64,000 bases of DNA from Chara braunii (lineage: Eukaryota; Streptophyta; Charophyceae; Charales; Characeae), in contig BFEA01000039.1 in NCBI GenBank assembly GCA_003427395.1, positions 3,190,844 through 3,254,843 on the forward strand. The letters are read 5' to 3'. Below, piece by piece: positions 40,201 through 54,452 of this stretch. Made by a program: the position numbers and the translations under genes. Under the pieces are notes generated by a model that did no database searches, was not told where the DNA came from, and saw only the letters and a list, made by a program, of their open reading frames with translations. Position 1 is the first letter of the stretch. Each line of letters starts with the position of its first letter.

Positions 40201-43200
40201 GTTAGCTGGTCGTTCTGAATGGGACCAACAGAGTTCGGTCATTTTGCAACCAGAGTCGGTTTTGCTGGCGCTGCTGCTGTTGCCTTTGTCTCAGTCATTT
40301 GGAAGAGGGCTAAGCTATATCATTTTCCAACTAGAATCAGTTTAGTTGCCTTTGCTTTCAGTTGAACATTCACGACCAGCTCACTGGGAATTGGGAGCTT
40401 AGTTGGGGCAGCAAATATCAGCACCTTCAAATTTCTGGGTCACCTGGGAATCGGGAGCTTGGTCGGGGCAGCAAATATCAGCACCTTCGCATTTGTGGGT
40501 CACCTGGTCAGTCTCCTCTTACGCCGAATAGGCAGTTGGTGTATAGTAATAATATGGTAAGATGGTAGCGGCTGCAGTGTAGTTGCCTCTACCTGAGAGG
40601 ATAGACATGGTTTACTTGCGGCGAACCCAAAGCATGCTGTTCTTGAGTAAGTTACACAATGCGCATATGAACTCTGTCATTTTCTTGAGTGTTAATGGAT
40701 ATGTAATGAACCCGGTCTGACAGATACTCAGAAATCGTCAAATATCAGTAGTCTTGTTATCTGCAACAAAGTCTCCAAATCGTCAAAGAGAGCGGAGGGG
40801 GAGCAGACAGAGGAGAATATGAAAGATCACACAATGACCCCTCTCCTTCTCTGGGCTTCTTCCTTCTCCGCGTCAACAATGATAGTAAATATAATCCTGA
40901 TCACACACAGTAGTGCCACGTGGCACTTTATCTCGTGAAGACCATGAAGACATAGCAGATTCCAGTGACGACGTCAACCTCAGGTGAGTACCCGATCTCC
41001 TTCATCCACAGATCCTGATCTTCCTCCTCCTTGCAACCAGTCACCTCATGTAGACAACGTGGACAATGCCACGTCAGCAATCGAGACAGGTGGCACATGC
41101 CACATCATCAATAGAGACCAGTCGTGTGTGCCACATCAGCAATGTAGACTAGTAGCAGTGCCACATCAGTATGCAATGTAGACCCAAGGTAGTGCCACAT
41201 CAGCATGCAATGTAGACCAGAGGTAGCACCACATCAGCATGCAATGTAGACCAGAGGTAGTGCCACATCAGCATGCAATGTAGACCAGAGGTAGCGCCAC
41301 ATCAGCATGCAATGTAGACCAGAGGTAGTGCCACATCAGCATGCAATGTAGACCAGAGGTAGCGCCACATCAGCATGCAATCCCAGCAAGCCTGGCGCAC
41401 AATGCAGAAAGCGCCAGCATGCTGCCTCCACCTCATGTCGCCGTCCACATCGCCAGTGCACAGCCAGCGTCTAGCCAGCATTGAGCCAGCATAATGCCAG
41501 CTTCTAGTCAAAGTCGAGCCAGCGTCAAAGCAGCATAGCAAGACTAAATGCTCGAGTCACTCGAGGCCAGCCTTCAGTAGCAGTTGTCGAGGCTGTCTGG
41601 CCTCGGGTGCTTTTCCCACAGTCGTCCAGATTGACTCACAGCTGAGGGCCTGGATTGTACAGTTGCAGACTTCTCCCCTGGACCTGATGCTGTCTGGGTA
41701 CCTGCATACAAACAAGTGTGTGTGCTTGACCAGTGGCCTGGGCTAGGTACCTTTGGTCTTTGACTGTTGGGGTCACGACAGTTGAGCAAGTCAACTGTCA
41801 CACGTCCCGGCCCTGAGTCCTCGTGTGGGGTCCTTTCTGCCCCGTTTCGGCCTGGGCTGAGGGCGGCCGACCACAAGACATATGGTATGGGTTATTGCAG
41901 ATATCACTCACACCAGTGGTCCAATGGCAATTACTTGCTGCTGCTTGTGTGTTTTTTTTTTTTCTGGCTTGCGTTTCTAATAGTCGAGTGGGAAGATCAA
42001 GCGTGCAGCGCAGAGGAGGGGCAGACCATACATGCAAGCGCATGCCGTGCGGGCAATTCCGCACGTGCGGCAGACGAGCAACACTTTTCCGGCGCATGGG
42101 GGACGTAGCCACCCAGGAAAAAAAAAAAGGATGGCAGGCCTGGATCAGTGTCCACCTCGGAATTTTGTTGTAGGATGAAAAATAAAATGAAAAAATGGAA
42201 GAGCAATTTCAAGTTTCAACACTTAAACAGTTAAGACTGATGCCTCAAAGACCTATTTGAGGCTGTTTATGATGCCCAATGAGACAAAAACAAGGATTTG
42301 TACGACTGTACTTGAACGGGGTCTGTTCCTTGGGTGGTAGTACATTCATCTGTATCTACGAAAACAGCAAAAAAATAAAAAAGAAAACAGAGTCAACAGA
42401 CAGTATTTCTGGTGCGGTGCATGGGCAGGTTTCGTGCTTCGTGCGGTGCACAGCATTGTACGACCGTGCGGCTTGTGCGGTTTCGAGTACGGGGAAGACA
42501 TTTGTTATGCTTGCTTACCCATGACACTGGCGATGCGTTTGCAGGGTTCTGGCCTCTACTAGAGAGCACGCACAAGAGTGGATTCATGACAATCGCTTGC
42601 GCGTCTAATGGTGGTGTGAAGGGCAAGAAGAAGGCCACTGGGCTCTTGAATACATGTGCATATGCTGTGCTGGAGGTAAGTGCAGCGTCACTGCTCACTT
42701 GTTTTTCCCTCAGGCTGTCCGTTCCAAAACAGTTACATCTGATCTCCTTGTGCTAGTGAACGCATGAACTTCTTGTATTATCAGGACTGTATCATGAACA
42801 TGCAGGGATGTACTTCTGCTCTGTTCGTACAAATATCTGGGTGGGGACTTTTTGGCAACCTCGTCTGGCAGGATGCCAGAAAAGCTTTTTTGATGCCGTG
42901 CACATGGTATTGGTCTTTCAGTCTCTCTTTTTATTAGGGTTACTACAGTGGGATTTCAAACTCGCGTACTCTATTTTCTAGTTTTTTTATTACGTCAAGG
43001 TGTACCTTTGTCAGTAGCACCTTTTTTAGTACTTTTAAAGACTTGAACTAATTTCTTGCTGTTTTTGCGAAGTCTAGGAATACGTTTGATTGATTGAGAA
43101 ATGATGCCATGAAATTACGGCAAGCAGTGTCTCATTACTCTTGAATGGTGTGGATGCATGTTGTTGTTGGCTCGATGAGCAGTTTTTGCGAAGTCGAATA

Positions 43201-46200
43201 CGTTTGATAGATTGAGAAATGATGCCGTAATTTAAAGCAGTGTCTCATTACTCTTGAATGGTGTGGATGCATGTTGTTGTTGGCTCGATGAGCAGGTGAA
43301 GGAGTTGTATGGTCACCGATTGGTCCATGTGCGGAATACATGGGGGAAGTTCAAGTGGACAGGAGCCTGGTCAAACAGTAGCAGCGAGTGGCGAAGGCAC
43401 CCACAAGTTATGGAAGAACTGCAGCCAATGTTAGATGGGTCTGATGGGAGTTTTTGGATTGGCTATAGTGATTTCCTGAAGGTATGCTAGAATTTTCGTT
43501 TTTGAAGTTTTATCCCGTATTTGGAAAAACTGAAACTGTTTTGAATCTTTTGAATCTTTTGATACATGTAGCTTCGAACTAGCGTGTCATTTTATAACTG
43601 TTCCTTTCATCTCTTGAGCAGCACGGACAGCTTTTGGTCAAGAAGTCTCACAAAAGTAATTTTGATTTACTGCTACAAGTCACGATGTGTGTCAGGCAGG
43701 AGTAGACCACCCAATTTACTGTCTTTGCTGTGCTGGTTATTCTGATTCCAAGGTGTTTTCTTGTGTGGCAGAAATTTGCGGGTGTTGCGATCTGCTACCT
43801 ACAGAGGGATGGGAAAAAGCCATGGAAAGTTCTGCAGATGGGGTGCTCGTTTGTTGCGGATGACTGGTCTGCTGCTGGCAATGATACTCAGCCAACGCGT
43901 GTCTTCAGACTGAAGGTGCAAGAGCGAACGCATCTGTTTGCAGGACTACATCAGGAGAGCCCGAGAATGTAAGTGTTGCAACGAGCTCGGTTTACTCCCA
44001 AACAGATGTCACCAAAGTTTTAAATGAGGAAAAGAAAAGCAGACTGGTCCTTCGGGTCCTGGCTCCTTTCCCAACCGAATACTTTTCCCGATTTTTTATT
44101 TTTTTTTAATACAGAAAACAAGCCAATTTATTACTAATATTGTAATACACAAGCAAGGGGCCGGCCACCCCACATAAAGACCGGGTCTGGGACCATTACC
44201 CAGCATTATGCTTTTGACAGGACCCTGCAGGCTCTGGGAGAATACCATGCCAAGCCTGTCACCATTAACCATCCAATTTGTTTTTCTGTCGAGTCTCCCA
44301 CCAACTCAGCCTACATCGCGTGGCCTCTTTGCTGCGCCCTCTTCTGCCTCAGCGATGCAGTTGTCTGGCTGTTCCTCTGCCGACGGTCATCCCCATGCCA
44401 CATGGCACTTCCCCCAGGAGACCCTGCGGGGGGGGGCCGGGGGGGGGTTGAAGGCCCACCGTGGTCAGGCGGTGTCTTCCTCGGTCACATGGCCGATTCC
44501 GAGTCCTGCCATCCATGCCCCGTCAGGAGGGGCCCTACTCCAGGACTGCAAGGTCCGTGTCCCCCATGCCACATGGCACTTCCCCCAGGAGACCCTGCGG
44601 GGGGGGGGCGGGGGGGGGTTGCAGGCCCACCGTGGTCAGGCGGTGTCTTCCTCGGTCACATGGCCGATTCCGAGTCCTGCCATCCATGCCCCGTCAGGAG
44701 AGGCCCTACTCCGGAACCGCAAGGTCCGTGTCCCGTGCCTGCTGCCCACCCTGACAACCCAACCGTCGGAGGCAGAGCTTGTTCCCCACCAATCTACCTA
44801 TCCTTTCCCTCCACCAACAACTAGACGGAAAATTCCTTCCGAGTCTGCTATGATTTGTCTGGGTGTCGTTGCCTCGCACTGCACCACAGTCTAATACTCT
44901 GCTTCGAGTGAGGCTAATGGCTGGTCCCATGCTTGTTGCGCTAAGGGCTATGGTGCTGTACTGCGCTTGGTGAGTACAGCCCAATCCGCTGATTTTTATT
45001 AGTTTTCTTTTTCCCGTCGGTGAAGCGATCGTCACTGGCAGGTCTGGCGGATGTTAGGATTTGTCTCCACTTGGGAGGGAGACTGTCTGCAACCAGCTGG
45101 AAGTTCCCCCTGGATTATTGAAGCCTTTTATCTTTTTCTGAATTTCTATTGGTTTGCGCCCACCTCCCAAAAGGTGACCTAAATGCCAAAACCCCTTTCT
45201 CGACCCAATGTCCCCATATGGCATCTTCCTTGGTTAGAGAGGATGGTTTGTCCTTCTCGTTGACAACCCATTTGTTGCCAAGGACAGTGTGTTTTAGAAT
45301 TCATGATTTCCATACTTCCGTTGTGGTCTGTGACGGACCTTCGGGAAAATCCTTCTTCAGCCTTGTATCAGGTTTACCCAAAAGTTGACCTCCCTGTGAG
45401 CAGGGAGAAGATGAGGATCTCATAAGGCCATCGGGGACTGAAGATCCAATCAGAGGTGAAGCGGAGGGGACTAGTTTTGAGCACCAGACCTAGGATCCAT
45501 TTGATCTGCCGCCCTTGTGATTTTTTTTGTTATGGAACTCCACCCTCCATTCTTGATAAACAGCTGTCTTGAGGGGGACCACCAGTCCACAGATAGGCTG
45601 TGATTTTCTTTTTAAGTCCTGTGATGTCTGGCATTTCCTGGGATACCACAGGCTTTTGCAACTTCCCAAGAGATATACTTACTGAGGACTCGTTCACACC
45701 ATAGGTTTTGCTAGGACTTCTCAACCCTGGGGCTGTGTGGTATACACATGTATCCTGATGGAATCAGAAGAACACAATGGGGTTAGGGGCTACCCCTCCG
45801 ACAAAGGTTCATCATTCTCCGGACCATGCGAGATGGTCACCTATCTTACGGCTCTCTATTCTGCTTGCTTCGTAGGTTACCCCTCCGACCAAAGGTTCGT
45901 CATTCTCCGGACCGTGCGAGATAGCCACCCACCGTATGGCTCTCTATTGTACTTGCTTTGTAGTTCCCAGTCTTCGAGTGAGTGCGTTGAGTGAGAGGGC
46001 GAAGCAAATAAGAGAAAAAGGTTGTGCGCACATAGGATCACGTATACAGACGATTTATTTTTCTAATTAATTTCACCCGATTACGGAATACATACATATG
46101 CGACCTTTCTGTTGTTGAGTCCAACATGAAAAGAAATGAAAATGGTATGTTGGCCTTTCTGTTGTTGAGTCCAACATGAAAAGAAATGAAAATGGTATGT

Positions 46201-49200
46201 TGGCCTCTGTTGCAATTTGTTTGTAATTCTGCGTGTCATCATGATCTGTGCAAATCAAGACGTCACGTTACTGTGACTGCGCTGCTGTCACTCTGCTGTG
46301 TAGAAACTGGACAAGGGCAATGCTTGCTTGTAGTGAGGTAAGGGAGAACTGTGGCCGGGCGGAGGCTAACTTCTCATATGCTCTGTTGTTCTGTTGATTT
46401 GCTCGTTTGTTGATGTTATCGGTTGTTCACAGGCTTGGAGCACCAGAACCATTCAAGGTTGGAATCTGGGTGATGGATAAACAGAATCGGTATCTGGCAA
46501 CGAAGCAAACGCAGGATGCGACGTGTCAGGTCGATTGCGTGCTCGAGCCCGGTTTGTATCGGGTAATGGTGAAGGCTTTCTCATTCACAGGCAAGGATGG
46601 AGAGCAATGCAAGTTCCCCGATCCGGAGGGTAATGTCCTGCCAAGACGGTTTGTTCTGATGGTTCACTCGGAAAAGCCAGTTGCTGCGAAACTCTTAGCA
46701 GAGGCACCGACTGATATTGTGAAGTCTGTGAAAGAGCGTGACGTGATAATCTCATCACAGCCGGCGGCAGATATCCGCCGATTGCTGAATTCGGAGCCTG
46801 GAAAGCAAGCTGTGCACTCGCTTACTCCTCATAGAGAAGAACCAGTGGCACCGATCATTTACTGTACAGATGTAGCTGCTGCAATTGCCCAGCGAAAGTC
46901 TTTGGCGGAATGTACAGCAGAGCCTCCACAACCAGTTGTGCGAGTAGTCAGGCATCCTCTTGCAGACTCTATCATGGTGGCACCATTCCATGGACCGGTA
47001 TTTGAGATAGGAGAGGAGCCCAAGGAGATGGAGACGGAGGTGCCGATTGTTGAATCGTCTTATCCAGAACCTGTCGCATATGACAAGGTCAGTGAGGAGG
47101 AGACTGCTAATGTAGGAACCAGTGCCACTCCTGGGAAGGTTGTGGAGGTGGAAGGCAAATGTGAGCCTCAGCATGATGTAGCCAAGGAGGTATGCCCGGT
47201 GCTCGAGCCTGTGGAAAGGTCCACGGAGGGCAAACCTGATGTGGAACCACTAGAGCCCGTTGAGAGTCTGGTACAGAGTGAATCTGCTCTGGATAGTATT
47301 GGTCCCGCTCACACTGAGAGTGCTGTGACAAGCGATTCTTTGCTGAATGCTGTTGATGCGGTTTCCGTCGAGACCTCCGAACATCCTGCCGAAGCCGTCA
47401 CGCCAGTCGAGGGTGCAGCATCTGATGAACATCCTGAATATCTTGAGCCCGTCAGCAGTATTGCACGTGAACAGTTAGGTGAAGATGATACAGAAGCTGA
47501 CGCTCGCTCAACAGTAGAAAGTGAGCATGATTCCCCAGTCTCCGAAAGGGAACAGCTTGATATTGTCTGGGGATCAGAACCTGGAACGCCAGTTCGTCCT
47601 CAGACTACTCTGGAAGAGCAAGTGAAGAAATCTGTAACATCTGAGTCTCCCCCACCCGTAAGAGAAGCGGGTGATGGCAGCTTTGTGGAGGTACCGCCAG
47701 AAGAAAAGCGGAGCCCATATGGTACTCCCAAGGCTCAGGAGGTGGCAGAGGTTGTCCCATCTCAGGGGCAAGCATCAGAACCACTACTGCTGGCAGCGGG
47801 AAAACCGAGGGAGGGTGCTGAAGGAGAACAACCTCTGGAGTCCACTGCGTCAGCTGTCGCGGAATCGTCAAACGCACGAGCTGCTCCATCTGAGGCAAAT
47901 GGTTTTGAAGAGGTCGATGTAGAGGAACCAAAGCAGGCAGGTGCCATGGTCACAAACACTTCCATAGAGGGTCAAGAGGAGGAACTTCTCGCAAAATCGC
48001 TAGGGATCGCAGAGGAGAACCTTCCAGATCTGTGGAAGTCTGTGCCGTGGCAGGCGGTGGAGACTATTACACCAGCGAAGGGTCTGGAGGCCTTTGGTAT
48101 GATAGCTGATCCAGAGTACCAACCAAGTCCTGTTCCTCGGCATGGGGCACAGATGGTCCCTGCAGAACGGCTGCTCTCCAACCCAAGTCTGTTCTCTGGC
48201 AAACTTGATCCATCCCACATTAAACAAGGCATGTTGGCTGATCTATGGTTCCTCTCAGCAGTGGCAGCACTTGCGGAATTCCCGGTGTTGCTGCACAATG
48301 TCTTCGTGCAGAATGAGATGTCAGATGATGGTGTGTACAGACTGAGATTCTTCAAAAGTGGAAGGTACGGAGAATGATGAACACAGCCTTCTCCATTGTA
48401 CTCATAATTTACCCTTCGTGTCCTATAGGGGAAAGGCTATAGCATGAAGGTATCCTGCTTAAAGCTTTGATATTTTGCTGCAAACAAGTGAACTTCATCT
48501 CAACTTTTTTGCAACCTCACAAGGATTTGTCTCTGCGCTAGCTAGGTGGAGTGGTTAGAGGCTGAGCGATCTGATTGGTATTGCGTACTCTGTAGTCATG
48601 GGATGGTGAATATTCGATTGTGTGCACTTCCAAGATGGTTATTAGAACGTCATCCGTCATCCCGTGATCCTCAATGTCAGAGGATATGCCTTGGCATGCA
48701 GATGGCCATCGATCGGAACTCGTTCGGAAATTCGGAAATTGCCATTTGGCACAGAATACATGTTGACCTAGGCACCGTTAGGGACATCCGTAAAAATCGG
48801 ATCGATGCAGAGAAGATTAGCATGGCCCAAAAAAGAGATGGGGAAAAAAAAAAAAACACTTCGACCCAGGCTTGTTATGAATTGCTGCACTCGCTCAGGT
48901 TCAGCGATGACATGTTACAGCCATGCTGGACCATTTTTCGGACATGGTGGACATGCTCGAGACATGCTCGAGACATGCTGGACCGGATTTCGGGACTTAG
49001 TTCCAACTGCGTCCATCCATGAACTGCTCGAGACATGCTCGAGACATGGTGGACCGGATTTCGGGACTTAGTTGCAACTGCGTCCAGCCATGAACTAGGT
49101 TTCTGAGTGACAAGTAATGGTCCATTGACCTCAGTTGTACTCTGTGTTGTATGCCTCTCTTTTTGTTCATCTGTTACTCACGTTGGCTGCGAATCTAGGA

Positions 49201-52200
49201 TAATATTAAGACGAGCATTAAGTTTCAACAACGCCGGATCTCTGGGATGAAAATATTGAATCGACAACTTTTGGAACAGATTGACGCAGTGGACTCCGGA
49301 GGTTGTTCTCCTTCAGCACCCTCCCTTTGAAGCAACAGAGTTTTCCTTAGCTGGCAAAGATAATTCGAAGAAAATAACTTTTGTTCGGGTTCGGAACCAG
49401 AGTTCGTCGAAATTTTCTTCGAATTATCTTTGCCAGCTAAGGAAAACTCTGTTCTTCGATAATAGTTGATATTGCAATGAAAATGAAAACTGCTAACAGA
49501 GTTTTCCTTAGCTGGCAAAGAGAATTCGAAGAAAATTTTGGATTCCTTTTGTTCGGAACCAGAGTCGGTAATACATTTTACAACTTTTACTGAAACTCCC
49601 ATATTTACCATCTCTGTGAAATTGTGTGAATGGCTCTCATACGTGTGTACTATGTAGTCATTCAAAACAAGTGTGGTCTTTCAGGGGGTGCGAAATTGTG
49701 AATGCCTTTTTTTTTTTTTTTTTTTTTTTCCAACAGTATCAGTGCCATTTCATGTTTGTTTAACTCTGCTCTTTTTGGCACTGTTGCTTGTGTTTGTCAT
49801 GACGTCTCTTCGATGCTCAGGTTGGTCCAGATAGCAGTCGACACGAAGGTTCCTGCCAAGGATTTCCGGCCGGTTTATGGTAAGTATGCCCAGGTCCGGG
49901 AGCAGCTGAATCCCGAAACTCTCTCTATCTATTATTTCTGTTTCCGTTTTGTGGTTGCTAATTTTAGGTTCCTTCCTCAATCTTCCTTCTTTTTTTTTAA
50001 TCCCTTTTAAGACGGCAAGCCTGGCTCAATTGGTACACCCGTGAACTGGACTGCTGTAACACAGACCTGATTCGAACTCCCATAGAATTTCGATCAGTAG
50101 AAATTAACGCTGAATTTACATGAGGACGGACAGTTCAAAGATGATCTCTTGAGGACATTGCCCCCTTATTTAAAATAAGGGAAGTGAGGGGAAGGAAGAG
50201 ACGAAGAAGGAAGCTACGCTACCAACCTGGAAAAGAATGATGGTGTTAACTTGTGAACAAAAAAAAAAGAACTGGACAACTCCACCTCCGGGACAAAGTG
50301 GAAGTCTTTGCCAAATTTAAAATATGAAATTGATTTTTTTTTTAATTCAGTTTTGGAACGGCCGGGCAATTGCTCCTGGGCCACTCCGGTAATGTAGGAA
50401 GGAAGAGAAAAAAAAAAAAGAAAAAAAAAAAGAAAGAAAAAGAGTGCCAGCCTCAAGAATTCATTGTGGAAGGTGCCGCTTGGTCTGTTTATGGTTAGTA
50501 TATGCCGATGTGTGGGAGCAGCTGAATCCCCGGAACTCTCTTCTCTATTTATTCTTTTTTTTTCCCCCTTCTGCAGTCGCTTTACGTCTCTTTCTCACAG
50601 CCACGTCTTGTTGCTGTTTTGCTGTTTTAGATCGTCAGCTGATGGAAGATAAATTGTTTTTCGTTTTTCAATTCTTTTGGTGTTTATGCAGCTTACTCGT
50701 CAGCAAACGAACTCTGGGTGATGTTGATGGAGAAGGCTTATGCTAAGCTGCATGGATCATATGAAGCTCTTATTGGAGGATCTCCCAGTGATGTGCTGCA
50801 AGACCTTACAGGAGCCCCGTGCATAACATATGCCTTCACGAGCACAAAATTCCAACGATTTGAGTCAACAGGAGGTTAGTTACATTCACTATCATCCGGA
50901 AACACTTTCCTCCGGTGGCATATTTGAAGACTAGGAGCCTGGCTTCACACTCGCCCTGACCGCTAGTAACCTTTGCGTTCACACTCGCCCAGACCCCGAG
51001 GGACTCGTGCCTCCATGCTTGCCCTGCCCACTGATCTGGTCATAACTTTGTCATGTGCTCGCTGATGACCTGACCTCCATTGAGTCCATTCATTTCACAC
51101 AGGAAAAAATACCAAAAGCACAGATGCTAAATAGGATGGCGCAGCATGAACTGAACTCCATGTATGGGAGGAGGGGCATGGGAATGTAGTCATTGCACAG
51201 ATTGCCCAGCAGCAACCCTAACCAGCCTTACCAAGTCAACAGCCAAGATAAGAGATGTATATGAAAAGATGCAAGGCGCAACTCCGTCTCCTGACGTCAT
51301 CTTTCATTTTCGGATGATTTTCCCCATTTTTTTTATGTCTGTGTAATGGACATCTTCTGTTTTGGCCCATGCTTGCTTCTTTTGCGACTCTACCTTCGAC
51401 TCTCTCTGGAGTAGTCTTCCATCTTAGGTAAGTTGACTTCTGCCCTCCATCCCCTTATGGGGTTTGAAATATATATGATGTCGATTAGGAATTCCTTGCA
51501 AGTTTTTCACTCCTCGAATACAATGGTATTTTTTACCAGCAGGCAAATCTTTGACTCTACCTACCTCCTCGAACCATAACAATAGAGTGCTCTTGTAAAT
51601 TATGGCCTTCTCCTGGAATGTATGCAATAATATACATATGTATAAGTGCAAGTGTGCCACTTTGGCGGCAGACGGGTGTGTGGGCATTCGGCGCTGAACC
51701 ACACAAACGTGGCCAACCCTTTTTTTTTTTTTTTTTTTTTCCTATTATATGGCTTATCTATACTTTTTCGTTAAGGGATGGCTTGTGATGATTTGTGAAG
51801 GGAATGAAAGAGAGAATCTGGGGTCTTTTAAAACAACGGACAGGTTGGTTTAGTATTCAAAATTACAAGAAAGAGTATATGATAGCTATAACACCATCCA
51901 AGCAAATTAGTAAAGATTGGAAAGTCTTGCCACACACTGAAGCTCCGTTCTCTGGCCTCGTCGTGATTGTTAATTAGCATGAAGCTCTTTGTCGTCTGTC
52001 CCTCAGCATGAAGCTCTTTGTCATCTGTCCCTCTCTCTCACATAGACCTGGGGGAGATCTGGAGGAGAGAATTAGATAGTGGATTGGACATGAAGGTGAG
52101 AGGTATGACCTTGCTGTATTTGGAGTCGATGTTCCTACAGTATTAGAAGATTGTGGTATGTAAAACCATGAGACTTGAAGTCCGACGGTCCAATATTAGA

Positions 52201-53473
52201 TTAAAGCCCCTAGGCGGGACTCTTATCTCTATGTCGGTAGAATGAAATCTGCGCAAGTGTGGAAGCAGTGTTCCTGCCACTGGGTGGGATTGTTATTCTA
52301 AGTATTGATATTGATCTATGTGGCCCTACTTCCCCTTCCATTGTTTGTTTGGGTTCCGCTATTGAATGCAGGATTCTGGACTTTGTTGAAGGGATATTGC
52401 GACAGGGGTTTCATTTTGACAGCATGTGCTGCCGGGGCAGATGAGTGTGAGGAGAATGGAGTGAAGAGGGAGGGAGCCCTAGTGAATTCACATGCATTTG
52501 CCGTCACATCGGTGAGTCCGTTTTTCAGAACAACGTGCTTGTTCTCCTTTTTTTTTCTCACTTTTCTTCCAAAGACATTAGGTACCCCTTAATCTGATTG
52601 TATCCGTCTGAATTTGGGCTCGTTGTCAGTTATACAATAGTAACCATTCAGCGAAAGGGCCGGTACAGGGACCAGTGTACATTTCCTTTTCAAATTCCTT
52701 TCTAGACGGCTTTGAGATATTATCATTGAACTGGCGGGCCCCAGGTAAGCCACAACTATTATATTCTGTTCTTCTGATTCTGATTGCATCTGGATTCGAA
52801 CTTGGGTCCGTGTTTCAACAGCTGACGGGTGTACGAACTGAGCTAGGCCCTTCGGTAAGACAAATGTAGTGTGTAGTATGAACCTTATTCGGGACAAAAA
52901 ATTAAAAACACAATTTGCCTTTTATTGTGAGAGAGCGTCAGCACAATGAAGCTGAATGCAACCACTTCTTTCCTTAGTTTTCAACTTCTTTGTAACTTTT
53001 TAGTATTTACCAATTGTTCTTCCGGTTCTCCTCGCTCTGTCGCAAGTGGATGTTGCATTTTAAAACTTCTGTGTGTGTTTGCTTCGTTTGCACAGAACGT
53101 CATCTGCAAAGCAGATGGTGTCACAATCTCAGGTTCGCTGTGTAAGGGTTCTGGTCCTGGCCGTTTCTGTTGGAACAGGCCCAAGTGATAAAGTGATGCT
53201 GCCACTTTTCAGTGTTTAGATTAACCCCTCCCAAACTGAACAGACAAACTGAAAAACCCACCCAGACTCCCAGAGTGAGTTTTGTAAGAGAATGGTTTTG
53301 CTGCAGTTTTTGCCTGGCAGTGTGCTGTGTGTGAACTCGGGCTTTTTTTGGTTCGGAACTTTGGGTCATATGTAGTTTCGGTTTCGTTATGGACCTAGCA
53401 GAAGACTTTTGAAAGTAGGGGCTCTTTTGCAGCGGTAATGTCAGTCTGATTTGGTGGAGGGAAAAAGAGACAC

Positions 53474-53519
<46 letters not shown>

Positions 53520-54410
53520 TGTATGAGAAAGAATTCCGTGAGGGAAATGGCATAATTTTGGGTCTGAACCTGTGCTTTCGGCTGGATGATTCTTGCAGCT
53601 GAGGGAACTTGAAAGAGGAGTGCACCGCTTGCTGCATGTGAGGGACCCAAGGAACAGCTTCAAATGGACTGGTGCCTGGTCACATAGAAGTGCAAACTGG
53701 ACAAAATATCCACATGTCACTAAGGAAATCAAACCGATACTTGATGGGTCGGATCATGGTTTCTGGATCTCCTATGAGGATCTTCTAAAGGTGAGTTGGC
53801 TTCTTCTTTTTGTATCTTTGTGTGCATTGGAATTGTGTGTGTCCATCTGTGTGCATTGGAATTTGAATTGCAAGCACTGTTACCAGACCTTTTGCAAATC
53901 GTCACGGCTTCTTCATTCTTACCACGCCTTGACAGATCGTCAGGACATGGACGCGTATAAGTATGGTTCCAGTTTTGATTCATTGTTATGGATAAGGGAG
54001 GAATGAAAAAGTTGGCTCTCTGGTTGAAGAGGAGCAAGATTGTTGGAACAAGATTGCTGCCTCTGCGGATTGGGAAGGAGGTGGGACCATGAGGCCCTGT
54101 TTTCGGAAAAGGGAAAGAGAAGAGAGAACAGAGTGATATGCTTACTGACAAAACAAATTTGAGTAGTTGGTTGTCTGAAAATTGGTCGGTACTATAAACC
54201 TTGGTGCTCCTTTGTGACTGCACATGGAGTGTTGGTCAGTGCTATAGACCTCGGTCCTCCTTTGCAACTGCGCATGGAGTCAAACTGGTGTCCTTGGTCA
54301 TAAAAACCAAGCATCGTAACCACTGCCACCATGACACGGTGTACAAAAGCCGAACCAAACAGGTTATGATATTCCCCCCAGCCTTCCATGGCCGCAGTGT
54401 CATTACCATG

Positions 54411-54452
<42 letters not shown>

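Noticed and set aside
41131-41390. CRISPR-like array
   Set aside because: The units are contiguous with no unique spacers, and the context is a eukaryotic intron.
44208-44894. 228-residue plus-strand frame
   Set aside because: It is created by a 171-bp tandem duplication with G runs; it has no domain and lies inside an intron.
48771-48828. Functional U6 snRNA gene
   Set aside because: The 3' half is missing and the terminal T run is replaced by A-rich sequence.
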